In this document: positions 53,439 to 62,431 of the stretch, piece after piece
How positions within the stretch are numbered: position 1 is the first letter of the stretch
Layout of the letters: every line of letters begins with the position of its first letter
DNA from: Planctomycetota bacterium
Lineage (GTDB): Bacteria > Planctomycetota > B15-G4 > JADJEK01
Length of the DNA stretch: 64,000 nt
Assembly (NCBI GenBank): GCA_016709145.1
Contig: JADJEK010000001.1
Location: 620,001-684,000, forward strand
Direction: 5' to 3'
Made by a program: the position numbers and the translations under genes
Notes under the pieces: generated by a model
Databases searched by the model: none
Seen by the model: the letters and a program-made list of their open reading frames with translations, nothing else
Told to the model about the DNA's origin: nothing

Positions 53439-54425
53439 ATGAACCTCGACAAGCCGAAGTCCTCCTCCGATTCGAACGCCGGTTGCACTCCTTCGAGCGG
53501 TTGCTGCGACGGCACGCCCGACCCGCAAGCCGACGCGGTGCACGACCGCGTGCGCGCCGGTTACGCGGAAATCGCGCGCAGTGGCTCGTGGGGCGCGGCG
53601 AAGGAAGCCGCGGCCAGCGGTTGCTGCGGGCCGTCCTCGAGTTCAGGCGGCGGTTGCTGTGGGCCGACGACGTTGACGCCCGAACAGCTCGCAGCCGCGA
53701 TCGGCTACACGCAGCACGATCTGAGCGCGACGCCCGATGCGGCCAACATGGGCCTCTCGTGCGGCAATCCGACCGCGCTCGCCGCGCTCGTCGCGGGCGA
53801 GACGGTGCTCGATCTCGGCTCGGGCGGCGGACTGGACTGCTTCGTCGCCGGCCCGCGCGTCGGCGCGAGCGGCCGCGTGATCGGCGTCGACATGACCCCC
53901 GAGATGGTCAGCAAGGCGCGCAAGAACCTCGCCATGTACCGCGAGCAGTCGGGCCTCGACAACGTCGAGTTCCGCCTCGGCGAGATCGAACACCTGCCGG
54001 TCGCGAACGAGCGCGTCGACGTCGTGCTGTCCAACTGCGTGCTGAACCTCTCGCCCGACAAGCCGCGCGTCTGGCGCGAGATCGCGCGCGTGCTGAGACC
54101 TGGTGGCCGCGTCGCGGTCTCCGACATCGCGTTGTCGCGGCCGCTGCCCGAAGCCATCGCCGCGGATCTCGAAGCACTCGTCGGCTGCGTCGCCGGAGCG
54201 GCGCTCGTCGCGGACATCGATGCCTCGATCCGCGCGGCCGGCCTCGTCGACGTCGTGCTGACGCCGAAGTCCGCGTACATCGACGCGATGACGAACGCCG
54301 ACGATCCGCTCTACGCGAAGATCGTCGCGCACTTGCCGCTAGGCACGAAGCCGAGCGACTTCATCACGAGCCTCGACATCTCCGCGCGCAAGCCGGCCGA
54401 CCAACCGCGCGCGACACACGGCTAA
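53439..54425 (+). CDS. arsM: Arsenite S-adenosylmethionine methyltransferase
   Basis: The 328-residue cytoplasmic enzyme methylates As(III) with SAM. The SAM motif is VLDLGSGGGLDCFVAG at about 123-138, and GVDMTPEMVSKARKN follows. The three conserved arsenic-binding cysteines appear as Cys108 (GLSCGNP), Cys200 (SNCVLNLSPDK) and Cys250 (VGCVAGA). The first 75 residues add three CC pairs (22-23, 62-63, 73-74) in Gly/Ser-rich linkers, more than usual, which may capture arsenite. It lies downstream of arsR. The TAA stop (54423-54425) is supplied by the first bases of palindromic element A2. Confidence 0.94.
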   Translation: MNLDKPKSSSDSNAGCTPSSGCCDGTPDPQADAVHDRVRAGYAEIARSGSWGAAKEAAASGCCGPSSSSGGGCCGPTTLTPEQLAAAIGYTQHDLSATPDAANMGLSCGNPTALAALVAGETVLDLGSGGGLDCFVAGPRVGASGRVIGVDMTPEMVSKARKNLAMYREQSGLDNVEFRLGEIEHLPVANERVDVVLSNCVLNLSPDKPRVWREIARVLRPGGRVAVSDIALSRPLPEAIAADLEALVGCVAGAALVADIDASIRAAGLVDVVLTPKSAYIDAMTNADDPLYAKIVAHLPLGTKPSDFITSLDISARKPADQPRATHG

Positions 54426-54616
54426 ATCGGAGTCCACGATTCTGTGATGCCGCGAGGCCGAGCGAGACGTGCGCAGGCGAGGAGGATCGGCGCGACGACT
54501 CCATGGAAAGAGCCGGTGGGTCCCTCCGGTCGCGAAGCGACCGGATCCTGCAGACACGAAGCATGCGCGCTTCGTAGCCGGCCGCAGCCATGACGGAATC
54601 GTGGACTCCGATTTAG
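54422..54616. repeat. Palindromic element A, copy 2
   Basis: This 195-base relative of 406-573 has 24-base arms at 54422-54445 and 54593-54616. Compared with copy 1 the arms differ at two places (A to G and T to C on the left), and both changes are matched on the right, so pairing is kept. One G·T mismatch position is unique to this copy. The interior includes an extra hairpin, CCGGTCGC-GAA-GCGACCGG. The element begins inside the arsM stop codon. TTTTT follows 13 bases after its end (54630-54634). Confidence 0.85.
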
Positions 54617-54647
54617 GCTCGGCACTCCCTTTTTGGAGATGCAGTCC

Positions 54648-55649
54648 ATGGCAATCCGCGTCTCGTTCCTGCCGGTGATCGCGGTCGTGGCCGCTTGTTC
54701 GTCGACGCCCGAGTCCGAGTCGTTCAAGCATCGCCTCGGTTCGATGCATGTGGCGTGGGTCGACGACGGGAGCATCCGCATTTCGCGCGGCGACGGCGAA
54801 GAACGACAGGTGATCGCCGAGGCACCCGAGTCCGACGCTGCCGGTAGTGCGCGCGTGATCTGGAGCGACGCGGCGCTCGCGGCGGACGGTCGACTGCTCG
54901 CGGTCGTGCGTCGCGATGGACGGTTCGTTTCACCGAAGGGCGGATGCACGCTCAGTGAACTCGTTCTGTTCGAGCTCGACGCGTCGGGAACCGCGGGAGC
55001 ACCGCGCGTCGCGTGGAGCGTCGACGCCTGCATCGAGACCTTGTCGTGGGCGCGCGACGGACGCCGTTTGCTGCTCGTCGTCCGCGAGTCCGTCGGCCCG
55101 TCGAACGCGCGAGCGATGCGGCTCCACGTCCTCGATCGCGACAGCGATGCCGCCGTGCGACGCATCGAGTTGCGACCCGACGGCGCAATCGATCTCGACG
55201 GGTTCTTCCAGACCGCGGGCTTCGAACGCGCGGAGTGGACACCCGACGATCGGCGCATCGCGCTTCGGTGGAAGCAGTTGCACCGACAGTGGTTCGGGAT
55301 CGCCGACCTGGACGGGTCCCTCCGCGTCGTCGCGACCAGCGAGCTCGCGTTCCAGGGTGGAGGTCCGCCCGTCGCACTGTCGACGAAGCTCGCCGAGGAC
55401 CCGGAGCGCGATGCGATCCTGAATCGCGACTTCTGGCCACTCCACGTCCAGTCCAAGCCTGCCGCCGCAACGCTGCTCGCACGTTCACCCGACCGCACGA
55501 TCGCGTGGTTCGCCACGTCGCGTGCGATGTCCGTCCTCGGTGCGATCTCGTCCGCGTGGCGGACCGACGTCGTGATCGCCGAGGACGTCGCGACCGGAGA
55601 GACCTTCGAGATCGAGGCCCGCAACTCCTACCTCGATCTCTGGAACTGA
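54648..55649 (+). CDS. Lipoprotein with TolB-like propeller repeats
   Basis: With ATG 54648 (GGAG nine bases before) the protein has 333 residues. A lipoprotein signal is present (MAIRVSFLPVIAVVAAC). The body has PD40/WD40-like blades: VAWVDDGSIRISRGDGEER, AALAADGRLLAVVRRDGRF, LSWARDGRRLLLVVRES and AEWTPDDRRIALRWKQ. Such beta-propellers occur in TolB and in envelope proteins that bind partners or peptides. There is no catalytic motif. It stands after element A2 and 209 bases before the dehydrogenase gene; no operon is evident. Function is unknown. Confidence 0.78.
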   Translation: MAIRVSFLPVIAVVAACSSTPESESFKHRLGSMHVAWVDDGSIRISRGDGEERQVIAEAPESDAAGSARVIWSDAALAADGRLLAVVRRDGRFVSPKGGCTLSELVLFELDASGTAGAPRVAWSVDACIETLSWARDGRRLLLVVRESVGPSNARAMRLHVLDRDSDAAVRRIELRPDGAIDLDGFFQTAGFERAEWTPDDRRIALRWKQLHRQWFGIADLDGSLRVVATSELAFQGGGPPVALSTKLAEDPERDAILNRDFWPLHVQSKPAAATLLARSPDRTIAWFATSRAMSVLGAISSAWRTDVVIAEDVATGETFEIEARNSYLDLWN

Positions 55650-55796
55650 AGACCGGGCCGGGCGATCTCGGGCTTCCCCCGACGCGGGATTCGTTCCCGA
55701 AACCCCCGCCCCACCCGCGCATCGAAGCGGCGTGCTCGTGCGGATCCTCCCCCGCGCGAGCGATCCGAAGCCTCCAACCCTGAGAGTGAAGAGAGA

Positions 55797-55830
55797 CGCG
55801 CCGCCGGCCTCGCCCCTGGCCGGTGGCGCG
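55797..55830 (+). promoter_or_regulatory. Stable hairpin in the dehydrogenase leader
   Basis: A 13-bp stem (CGCGCCGCCGGCC with its complement, one G·T pair) closes the loop TCGCCCCT and ends 28 bases before ATG 55859. It could end the preceding transcript or act as a leader structure. It matches no riboswitch class I know. Confidence 0.5.
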
Positions 55831-55858
55831 CATTTCCTTCGCTCGCGAGGAACCGCCG

Positions 55859-56974
55859 ATGAAAGCCGTGGCCGTATTCCCGTCGCGTCGTGAACTCGCG
55901 CTGCTCGATCGCCCGGAGCCGCGCCTCGCCTCACCGCACGACGTCGTGCTGAAGATCCGCGACGTCGGCGTCTGCGGCACCGACAAGGAGATCTGCCGCT
56001 TCGACTACGGCACGCCGCCCCGCGGGGACGAGTTCCTCGTGCTCGGTCACGAAGCGATCGCGGAAGTCGTCGACGTCGGCGCGGGCGTCACGTCGATGAA
56101 GCGCGGCGATCTCGTGGTGCCGACCGTCCGTCGCCCCTGCATGCATGCGCATTGCGTCCCGTGCAAGTCGGACGCGCAGGACTTCTGCACGACGGGCGAG
56201 TTCGCGGAGCGCGGCATCCACGGCGCTCACGGCTTCATGACCGAATTCGTCGCCGAGCACGCGACGAACCTGCGGCCGATCGCGAGAGATCTCGCCGACG
56301 TCGCCGTGCTCGTCGAGCCGCTGACGATCGCGGAGAAGGCGCTGCTACAGCTCCACCATCTGCAGCAACGCCTGCCGTGGGCTTGCTCGATCGAATCGAA
56401 CGCGAAGGAGCGCTGGTGCCACACCGTGCTCGTGCTCGGAGCCGGCCCGGTCGGCCTGCTCGGAGCGATGGCGTTCCGTGCGGCTGGTTATCGCGCGTTC
56501 GTCTACTCGCGCGAAGGGCAGGACTCGGAGAAGGCGAGCATCGTCCGCGCGATCGGCGCCGAATACGTCCCGGCGGACGACGTACCGGTCGAGCGCCTGC
56601 GCCAGACGCTCGGCGCCATCGACGTCGTCTACGAAGCCGTCGGCGCGTCGAGCTTGGCGTTCCAAGCGATCCACCAACTCGGACCGAACGGCGTGTTCGT
56701 GTTCACGGGTGTTCCTGGTCGCAAGGCCCCGATCGCGGTCGACACCGATCGCTTGATGCGCGACCTCGTGCTGAAGAACCAAGTGATGCTCGGCACCGTC
56801 AACGCGGGCAAGGACGCGTTCGACGCGGCGATCCGCGACCTCGGGCAGTTCATGATCCGTTGGCCCGACGCGGTGCGCCGACTGATCACGCGCCATCCGG
56901 TCGCGGACTTCCGCGCGCTGCTCGAGCGCGGTGGCGACGGCATCAAGAACGTCCTCACGTTCGGTGACACGTGA
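55859..56974 (+). CDS. Glucose 1-dehydrogenase-like zinc alcohol dehydrogenase
   Basis: The 371-residue medium-chain dehydrogenase has catalytic-zinc elements VCGTDKEICRFDYG and LVLGHEAIAEV. A structural-site-like CMHAHCVPCKSDAQDFC follows, then the GlcDH-type FAERGIHGAHGFMTEF stretch. The nucleotide-binding motif is VLVLGAGPVGLLGAMAF. VDTDRLMRDLVLKNQVMLG-type residues in the C-terminal part also match glucose dehydrogenases of the archaeal/bacterial GDH group. The reaction would be oxidation of glucose to gluconolactone with NAD(P)+. The start at ATG 55859 has GAGGAA seven bases in front. Its TGA overlaps the next GTG (GTGA), so the VOC gene is coupled to it. Confidence 0.9.
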   Translation: MKAVAVFPSRRELALLDRPEPRLASPHDVVLKIRDVGVCGTDKEICRFDYGTPPRGDEFLVLGHEAIAEVVDVGAGVTSMKRGDLVVPTVRRPCMHAHCVPCKSDAQDFCTTGEFAERGIHGAHGFMTEFVAEHATNLRPIARDLADVAVLVEPLTIAEKALLQLHHLQQRLPWACSIESNAKERWCHTVLVLGAGPVGLLGAMAFRAAGYRAFVYSREGQDSEKASIVRAIGAEYVPADDVPVERLRQTLGAIDVVYEAVGASSLAFQAIHQLGPNGVFVFTGVPGRKAPIAVDTDRLMRDLVLKNQVMLGTVNAGKDAFDAAIRDLGQFMIRWPDAVRRLITRHPVADFRALLERGGDGIKNVLTFGDT

Positions 56975-58014
56975 GCGCGCCGCGCTGGACCGTCGCGATC
57001 GCGTGGGTGCCGGTGGCGCTCGGCGCGCTCGGCGTCGTCGCGACCGCGCGCATCGAGGACGCATCCGCGAACGCACCTCACGCCGCGCCGATCGCGCGCG
57101 TCACCGGCGTCGCGATCACGGTCGAGGACCTCGAGCGTTCGCTCGACTTCTACACGCGCGTACTGCCGTTCACGGTCGTCGACCGGCGCACCGAGTCCGG
57201 GCCCGCCGTCGAATACCGCGAAGGCGTGTTCGGCGCACGCCTCGAAGTCGCGGCGCTCGTCCTGGGCCGCGAACGCATCGAGCTGCGCCAGTTCGTGGCC
57301 GCGAGCGGCCGACCGTTCCCGATCGAGGCCAAGCCGAACGACGCGCTGTTCCAACACGTCGCGATCGTCGTGCGCGACATGGACGCCGCGTACGCGCTGC
57401 TCGAGCGCCACGGCGTCATCCACGCGTCGAACGAGCCGCGGACGCTGCCGGAGTGGAACACGAATGCGGCCGGGATCTCCGCGTTCTACTTCCGCGATCC
57501 GGATCTGCATTGGCTCGAGCTCATCCACTTCCCGCCGGACAAGGGCGATCCGCGTTGGCACGAGACTGGCGACGCGCTGTTCCTCGGCATCGATCACACG
57601 GCGATCGTCGTCGACGACACAGAGACCGCGCTCGCGTTCTGGCGCGACACGCTCGGCCTGCGCGTCGTCGGCGGCAGCGAGAACTACGGGATCGAGCAGG
57701 AGCACCTGAACGGCGTGTTCGGCGCGCGTCTGCGGATCACGACGCTGCGCGCGGACGAAGGCATCGGCGTGGAGTTGCTCGACTACTTGAGTCCCTGCGA
57801 CGGAGCGCTCGGCGAGCGCGATCGCAGAGCGAACGACGTCGCGCATTGGTGGACCCAGCTCGAAGCCCGCGACCTCGCCGCGATCGAAGGCGTCACGAAA
57901 GCACGCGCGCCGCGCTGGGTCTCCCCCGGTGGGATCGACCTCGACGCGACGCGCGTGTTCACGATGCGTGATCCCGACGCGCATGGCGTCGCGATCCGCA
58001 TGGCCTCCGACTGA
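56971..58014 (+). CDS. Exported two-domain VOC/glyoxalase-like protein
   Basis: The 347-residue protein begins with a hydrophobic signal or anchor (VAIAWVPVALGALGVVATA). Two VOC units follow at about 40-190 (VAITVEDLERSLDFYTRVLP, FYFRDPDLHWLELIHF) and about 205-345 (IDHTAIVVDDTETALAFWRD, FTMRDPDAHGVAIRM). Each has His and Glu at the usual metal positions or close to them. VOC proteins include glyoxalases and extradiol dioxygenases; an exported version beside glucose dehydrogenase has no obvious assigned reaction. GTG 56971 overlaps the dehydrogenase stop. It is probably cotranscribed. Confidence 0.84.
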   Translation: MSAPRWTVAIAWVPVALGALGVVATARIEDASANAPHAAPIARVTGVAITVEDLERSLDFYTRVLPFTVVDRRTESGPAVEYREGVFGARLEVAALVLGRERIELRQFVAASGRPFPIEAKPNDALFQHVAIVVRDMDAAYALLERHGVIHASNEPRTLPEWNTNAAGISAFYFRDPDLHWLELIHFPPDKGDPRWHETGDALFLGIDHTAIVVDDTETALAFWRDTLGLRVVGGSENYGIEQEHLNGVFGARLRITTLRADEGIGVELLDYLSPCDGALGERDRRANDVAHWWTQLEARDLAAIEGVTKARAPRWVSPGGIDLDATRVFTMRDPDAHGVAIRMASD

Positions 58015-58023
58015 GTGGATCGA

Positions 58024-59130
58024 TCAGTGGCTCGTGCCGAGCAAGCCGTTGCTCGCCGCGAAGCCGAACGTCGCTGCCGGATCCTGGATCCACATTTGCG
58101 CGCAGAGCGTCGTGCCGGCGGGGATTCCGACGGGCCACGTCGCACTCAGGGTCAAGCGACCCGAGGCGTTCGTCTGCAGCGCTACGAGGATCGACGGATT
58201 CGGCACCAGGATGCCGGCCAAGAACGGCAGGTTCACGGCGTTTGGACCGAGCACGAGGAACGTCGGCGCGTCTTGGATGGTGTCGGTCAACTCGAGCGAC
58301 ACCGGCGTGTTGGCCGACAGCGGACCGGTGCCCGCGAGATGCGGTGCTCCCAGTGCCCCGGGCTTCGCGAAGCCGAGATCCTTCCACGCCTGCGGTGCTG
58401 CGGGCAACACTGAGCTCCACGTCGTGCCGACGCGGATCTCGTCGGTCGTGAATCCCGTGCCGTTGTCGATCGAGATCGCGGTCGGCATCGCACCGCCGAC
58501 CGACAGCGTCGCGGCGGCGAAGCCCGGTTCGTTCGATCCGATCGTCGGGTCCAAGAACAGCCGGTACGTGAGGCTCGCTCCCGTCGCGTTCTTCGTGATC
58601 TTGACGACGACCAGCGTGGTCTGACCCTGGACGAGCGGCTTGCTCGCCACGTCGCCGAGACCTTGGCTCATCATCAGGCCGTATTGGTAGTAGCCGAGCG
58701 GCGAGCCCACCGTGACCTTGGTCGGGTACTGGCCGAACGACACGCCGCCCCAACTCCCGTACGCCGCGTCGTCGCGCATGAGGAACGACGCATAGATCGT
58801 GTTCGTGCCGCTCGGCGGCGCAATGAACGAGCGTGCGTAGATCGTGCTCGGCCACACTCCGCCCGCGGTCGGTGTCACCGCCGCGCCGATTTGTGCGTCG
58901 AGTCCTGGGTACGACAAACCGTTGCCCGCGATCTTCGTGATGTCGGTGCCGGCATCGACCCACGCCGACGTCCAGCCGGTTCCGCCGGTGCTGCCGGCGA
59001 GGTTCGGGCGCGGACCATTGCCGAATCCGTCGTATGCCAACGACTGCGCGTCGGCGTCCTCGCTCGCGAATCCCGTGACCGAGACGATGGCGGCGAGCGC
59101 CCAAGCGATACGCGCTTTGCTCTGCGACAT
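58024..59130 (-). CDS. Secreted planctomycete protein with conserved C-terminal beta domain
   Basis: The 368-residue protein starts at ATG 59130 (GGAGGAG ribosome site) with a signal peptide (MSQSKARIAWALAAIVSV). Residues about 30-235 form a beta-sandwich of the planctomycete type that opens with LAYDGFGNG and ends with TDEIRVGTTWSSVLP, a LamG-like pattern. The last 115 residues (GAPHLAGTGPL through WPVGIPAGTTLCAQMWIQDP to FGFAASNGLL) are homologous to the end of the protein at 27932-30007. The shared domain may be a cell-surface or secretion module. Its end lies nine bases from the convergent VOC gene. Function is unknown. Confidence 0.82.
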   Translation of the reverse strand: MSQSKARIAWALAAIVSVTGFASEDADAQSLAYDGFGNGPRPNLAGSTGGTGWTSAWVDAGTDITKIAGNGLSYPGLDAQIGAAVTPTAGGVWPSTIYARSFIAPPSGTNTIYASFLMRDDAAYGSWGGVSFGQYPTKVTVGSPLGYYQYGLMMSQGLGDVASKPLVQGQTTLVVVKITKNATGASLTYRLFLDPTIGSNEPGFAAATLSVGGAMPTAISIDNGTGFTTDEIRVGTTWSSVLPAAPQAWKDLGFAKPGALGAPHLAGTGPLSANTPVSLELTDTIQDAPTFLVLGPNAVNLPFLAGILVPNPSILVALQTNASGRLTLSATWPVGIPAGTTLCAQMWIQDPAATFGFAASNGLLGTSH

Positions 59131-59500
59131 GACGACTCCTCCATGAACCTGAAATATCCGATGAACCGGGCAAGCGGCGCGTGAGCGCCGCGGCACGAGG
59201 AGTGGCGCAACCCTCGTGCCCAGGTCCACCGCGCGATCGGGGCGTGCGACTCTGGACGCGATCGTCGGGCGCGCGTCACGGCCGCGGCGGATCGCGCAGC
59301 AGGCTGAGCGGACGCGCGCGGCCGAGCTCTCCTGCATCGGCGCTACGCACTCCGCTCTTCGTCATGTTCGCGATGAACGTCCTGTCATCTCGCGGCGCTC
59401 CCGATGCGCGCCACACGTCGGACGTCCGATCCCACAACGCGCGAGGCGCTGCGCACGTGAGTTCGTGCGCAGCGCCTCGGTGTCGACGGTTGGCGTGCCG
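59131..59500. other. Spacer between two minus-strand genes
   Basis: These 370 bases hold the Dps terminator hairpin (59443-59478) and, presumably, the promoter of the secreted-protein gene. I see no small gene or repeat in the rest. Confidence 0.5.
59443..59478 (-). terminator. Perfect hairpin after dps
   Basis: GAGGCGCTGCGCACG and its exact 15-base complement enclose TGAGTT. It begins 23 bases after the dps stop (59501) on the minus strand. Confidence 0.8.
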
Positions 59501-59995
59501 TCAGCTCTTGCCTTGCAGGTGCGCCTCGACCATCCACAGTTGCTTGTCCGCCGTGCGCGAGATCTCGGTGAACAGATCGGACGTGTTCGCGTCGCCGAGC
59601 TTCGCGGCGAGTTCGATGCCAGCCCGGATCTGCGCGCCGAACGTCGCCATCGCCGCGACGAGTGCGTTCACATGCGCGTCGCCATCGACGATGTCGAGCG
59701 GGTACTCGTCGAGCGCGCTCGCCTTCGCCGCGAGGCGAATGCTGCCCCGCGCCGTGCCGCCGAGCTGCACCGCGCGTTCGGCGAGTTCGTCGACGGCTTC
59801 TTCGGCCGACTCGGACACGGTGTCGAACAACTCGTGCAGCGCGATGAAGCGCGGGCCCTTCACGTTCCAGTGCGCTTGCTTCGCCTGGTACTGCAGGTCG
59901 ATCGCCGTCGCGAGCCGCTCGTTCAAGAGATCGATCAGGGCCGCTCGCGCCTTGGCCGGTAGGTCGTTCTTCGTGGGGTTCAGTTTGGTCGCCAT
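59501..59995 (-). CDS. dps: Dps family ferritin-like DNA-protection protein
   Basis: The 164-residue protein is of normal Dps length and forms a four-helix bundle. The ferroxidase-centre signature is present: QAKQAHWNVKGPRFIALHEL (His at the first ligand) followed by EEAVDELAERAVQLGG with the Asp and Glu ligands. Dps dodecamers oxidise Fe(II) with peroxide, store ferric iron and often bind DNA. The N-terminus (MATKLNPTKNDLPAKAR) has several Lys residues that could contact DNA. GGAGGAA precedes the ATG. It is a single gene with its own hairpin terminator and may respond to iron or peroxide, although no PerR or Fur box was recognised. Confidence 0.94.
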   Translation of the reverse strand: MATKLNPTKNDLPAKARAALIDLLNERLATAIDLQYQAKQAHWNVKGPRFIALHELFDTVSESAEEAVDELAERAVQLGGTARGSIRLAAKASALDEYPLDIVDGDAHVNALVAAMATFGAQIRAGIELAAKLGDANTSDLFTEISRTADKQLWMVEAHLQGKS

Positions 59996-60086
59996 GGTTC
60001 CTCCGCGTTCGTGATGGCCGGACTCTACTCGACCCCCGCGCGTCCCGACGGATCGCTCGGCGCATCGTCTCGATGACGCGCAGGAA

Positions 60087-62144
60087 TCAGCGCGGCGTGT
60101 CGGTCCCGCCGTGCGCTTCGAACCACTTCAGGATGTGCAGCACCTTGCTGACGAGCTGGCTCGGTCGGTTCGTCATCGAGTGCGACGAATACGGAACACG
60201 CACGAGAGCGGCGTCGACGCCGCGCAACTTCAACGCTTGGTAGTACTCCTCCGATTGCGAGATCGGTGTGCGCCAGTCCTCCTCACCCGTCATCAGCATC
60301 GTCGGCGTCTTGACGTTGCCGACCAGCGAGAGCGGCGAGCGCGCGAAGTAGTGGTCCTGGTGCTCCCACGGCGGACCGGGGAACCAGTAGTTGACGAAGA
60401 ACGGATACGCGTCCGACGTCAGCACGAAGCTGGTCCAGTCGATGACGGGCTTCGCCGCGACCGCGGCCGCGAAGCGAGGAGTCTTGCCGACGATCCAAGC
60501 CGTGAGGCAACCACCGCCGCTGCCGCCGGTCACGTAGAGCCGCTTCGGATCGACGAACCCGCGCGCGAGCACCGCGTCGACGCACGACATCAGGTCGTCG
60601 TAGTCGTATCCCGGATACGCGTGATGGATGAGGTTGCCGAACTCCTCGCCGTAGCTCGTGCTGCCGCGCGGATTGGCGAACAGCACGCAGTAACCGCGAC
60701 TCGCGAACGCTTGGTACTCGAACGCGAAGCGCGGGCCGTAGTTCGCGAACGGGCCGCCATGGATCTCGAGGATCAACGGATAGGACTTCGATGGATCGAA
60801 GTCGTGCGGCTTCACCAGCCATGCCCCGACGTCGCGACCGTCGTGCGTCGACTTCACGGTCAGCGCTTCGATGCGCGCCGAGGCGCGCTGCGCGAACAGA
60901 TCGGCGTTCAGTTGCGTCAAGCGTCGCGGCGGGACTCCCGCGAGCGTCGTCAGCGCGACGTCGGCGGGATGCTCGAACGTCGTCGCCGTGAAAGCGATCG
61001 TCCCGTCGTTCGCGAGCGTGAACGAGCCCGCCGAGTACGGCCGACCGAAGTCCATGCCGCCGACACCGGTCGCGAGCGTCGTCACCTCGCCGCCCGTCAC
61101 CGCGACGCGACCGATCTTGGTTTCGCCGCGGTCGTCGAACAGGAACACGATCGAAGCGCCATCGGGCGTGAACACCGGATCCTGGACGTCCCGATCGAGG
61201 CTCGCCGTGAGATCCGTCGGCGCTCCACCCGCGAACGGCACGACGTAGAGCCGCGTGACCTGATGTCCTTGTCGACGATCGTCGAAGCCGAGGTACGCGA
61301 CGAGCTTGCCGTCGCGCGACAGCGTCGGCGCGTTGTCCGGCCCCCGTCGATCGGTCAGCGCCCGCAACGCACCGGTCGCGACGTCGACCACGTGGACCTC
61401 GGAGTCGAGCGGTTCGAGATCCGCGTCGGGTCGTCGATTCGACGCGAACACGATCGACCGGCCGTCCGACGTCCACGACAACGGGCCGGTCACGTCGAAC
61501 GCGCCGCGCGTCACTTGGCGCGAAGTCCCGCCATCGGTCGGCACGACGAACAGTTGCGTGTTCCCTTGGCGCAGGTAGCCCGCGCCATCGGCGCGGTATT
61601 TCGCCTGCGTGATCACCTTCGCAGCCGGCGACCACGTCACGCCTTCGGGGGGAGGCGGCATCGTCACGAACGGCGCGGCGGCGGCTTCGACGAAGGACGT
61701 GTACGCGATCATGCTGCCGTCGGGAGACCAAGCGAGGTCGGCGGGACCTTCCGCGTACTCCGTCACACGCACGACCTCGCCGCGATCGAGCCAGCGCACC
61801 CAGATCTGCGGCGAGCCGTCGTCGATCGACACGTACGCGACTCGATGCCCATCGGGCGACCAGCGAGGCTGCGCGGCGTGACCCGAGCTCGACGCCAACG
61901 GCCGCTGTTCGCCGGTGCGCGTGTCGATGCACCACAGATCGTCGTGCCAGCGATCGTCCTTCGCGCTGGCGCCGTGACGCACGTAGATCACGCGATCGCC
62001 GTCCGGCGCGATGCGCGGGTCGTACGCGGCCTCGAGTTGGAATACGTCGGCAGGTTGGATCGCCACTTCGGGAGATTCATCGCGAGCGTGGACGATCGCT
62101 CCACTCCAAACGAGCACGGCGAGGACGAGCGACGAGCGGGACAT
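60087..62144 (-). CDS. S9 family prolyl oligopeptidase-like exported peptidase
   Basis: The 685-residue protein has a signal peptide (MSRSSLVLAVLVWSGAIVHA). Residues about 30-410 form a TolB/PD40-type propeller with WSPDGHRVAYVS, WSPDGSMIAYTS, WTSDGRSIVFAS and FTPDGASIVFLF blades. The catalytic alpha/beta-hydrolase domain covers about 420-680: LILEIHGGPFANYGP, RGSTSYGEEF, YVTGGSGGGCLTAW (nucleophile Ser), GEEDWRTPISQSEEYYQAL (Asp) and VPYSSHSMTNRP (His). This is the S9C acylaminoacyl-peptidase/dipeptidyl-peptidase architecture. It is expected to release small peptides outside the cytoplasm. It is divergent from the cytochrome gene. Confidence 0.94.
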   Translation of the reverse strand: MSRSSLVLAVLVWSGAIVHARDESPEVAIQPADVFQLEAAYDPRIAPDGDRVIYVRHGASAKDDRWHDDLWCIDTRTGEQRPLASSSGHAAQPRWSPDGHRVAYVSIDDGSPQIWVRWLDRGEVVRVTEYAEGPADLAWSPDGSMIAYTSFVEAAAAPFVTMPPPPEGVTWSPAAKVITQAKYRADGAGYLRQGNTQLFVVPTDGGTSRQVTRGAFDVTGPLSWTSDGRSIVFASNRRPDADLEPLDSEVHVVDVATGALRALTDRRGPDNAPTLSRDGKLVAYLGFDDRRQGHQVTRLYVVPFAGGAPTDLTASLDRDVQDPVFTPDGASIVFLFDDRGETKIGRVAVTGGEVTTLATGVGGMDFGRPYSAGSFTLANDGTIAFTATTFEHPADVALTTLAGVPPRRLTQLNADLFAQRASARIEALTVKSTHDGRDVGAWLVKPHDFDPSKSYPLILEIHGGPFANYGPRFAFEYQAFASRGYCVLFANPRGSTSYGEEFGNLIHHAYPGYDYDDLMSCVDAVLARGFVDPKRLYVTGGSGGGCLTAWIVGKTPRFAAAVAAKPVIDWTSFVLTSDAYPFFVNYWFPGPPWEHQDHYFARSPLSLVGNVKTPTMLMTGEEDWRTPISQSEEYYQALKLRGVDAALVRVPYSSHSMTNRPSQLVSKVLHILKWFEAHGGTDTPR

Positions 62145-62431
62145 GTTCGACTCTCCGGACGACTGTGGAACGGACGCACGGTGGTACGGACCGCGCAGCC
62201 TCGATGCGAGGTCGAACCTCGACTGCGGAATCCCTACCGCTCTGTCTCATATACGCGCAGAAGCTGGGCGTTTGGCTGTTTGCGCTGGTCCTCGAGGTGA
62301 CGGATCTTTCATCCGGATCCACGCAACATGTCGGTCGGGACGGTCGTCGGAGTCGACGTCCTGCCTCGCGGCCATCCACGCCGCCGCGTCCGTTCGGCCA
62401 CCTTCGCATTCGGTGTTCAGGGAGCTCGCTC

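Noticed and set aside
51924..53543. Longer version of the unknown membrane protein starting at 53543
   Set aside because: The extra 254 codons would be antisense to arsR and to the start of arsM, and lack any signal or domain.
60111..62300. 729-codon plus-strand open frame over the S9 peptidase
   Set aside because: It is antisense to a peptidase with an intact catalytic triad. The composition is that of a shadow frame.
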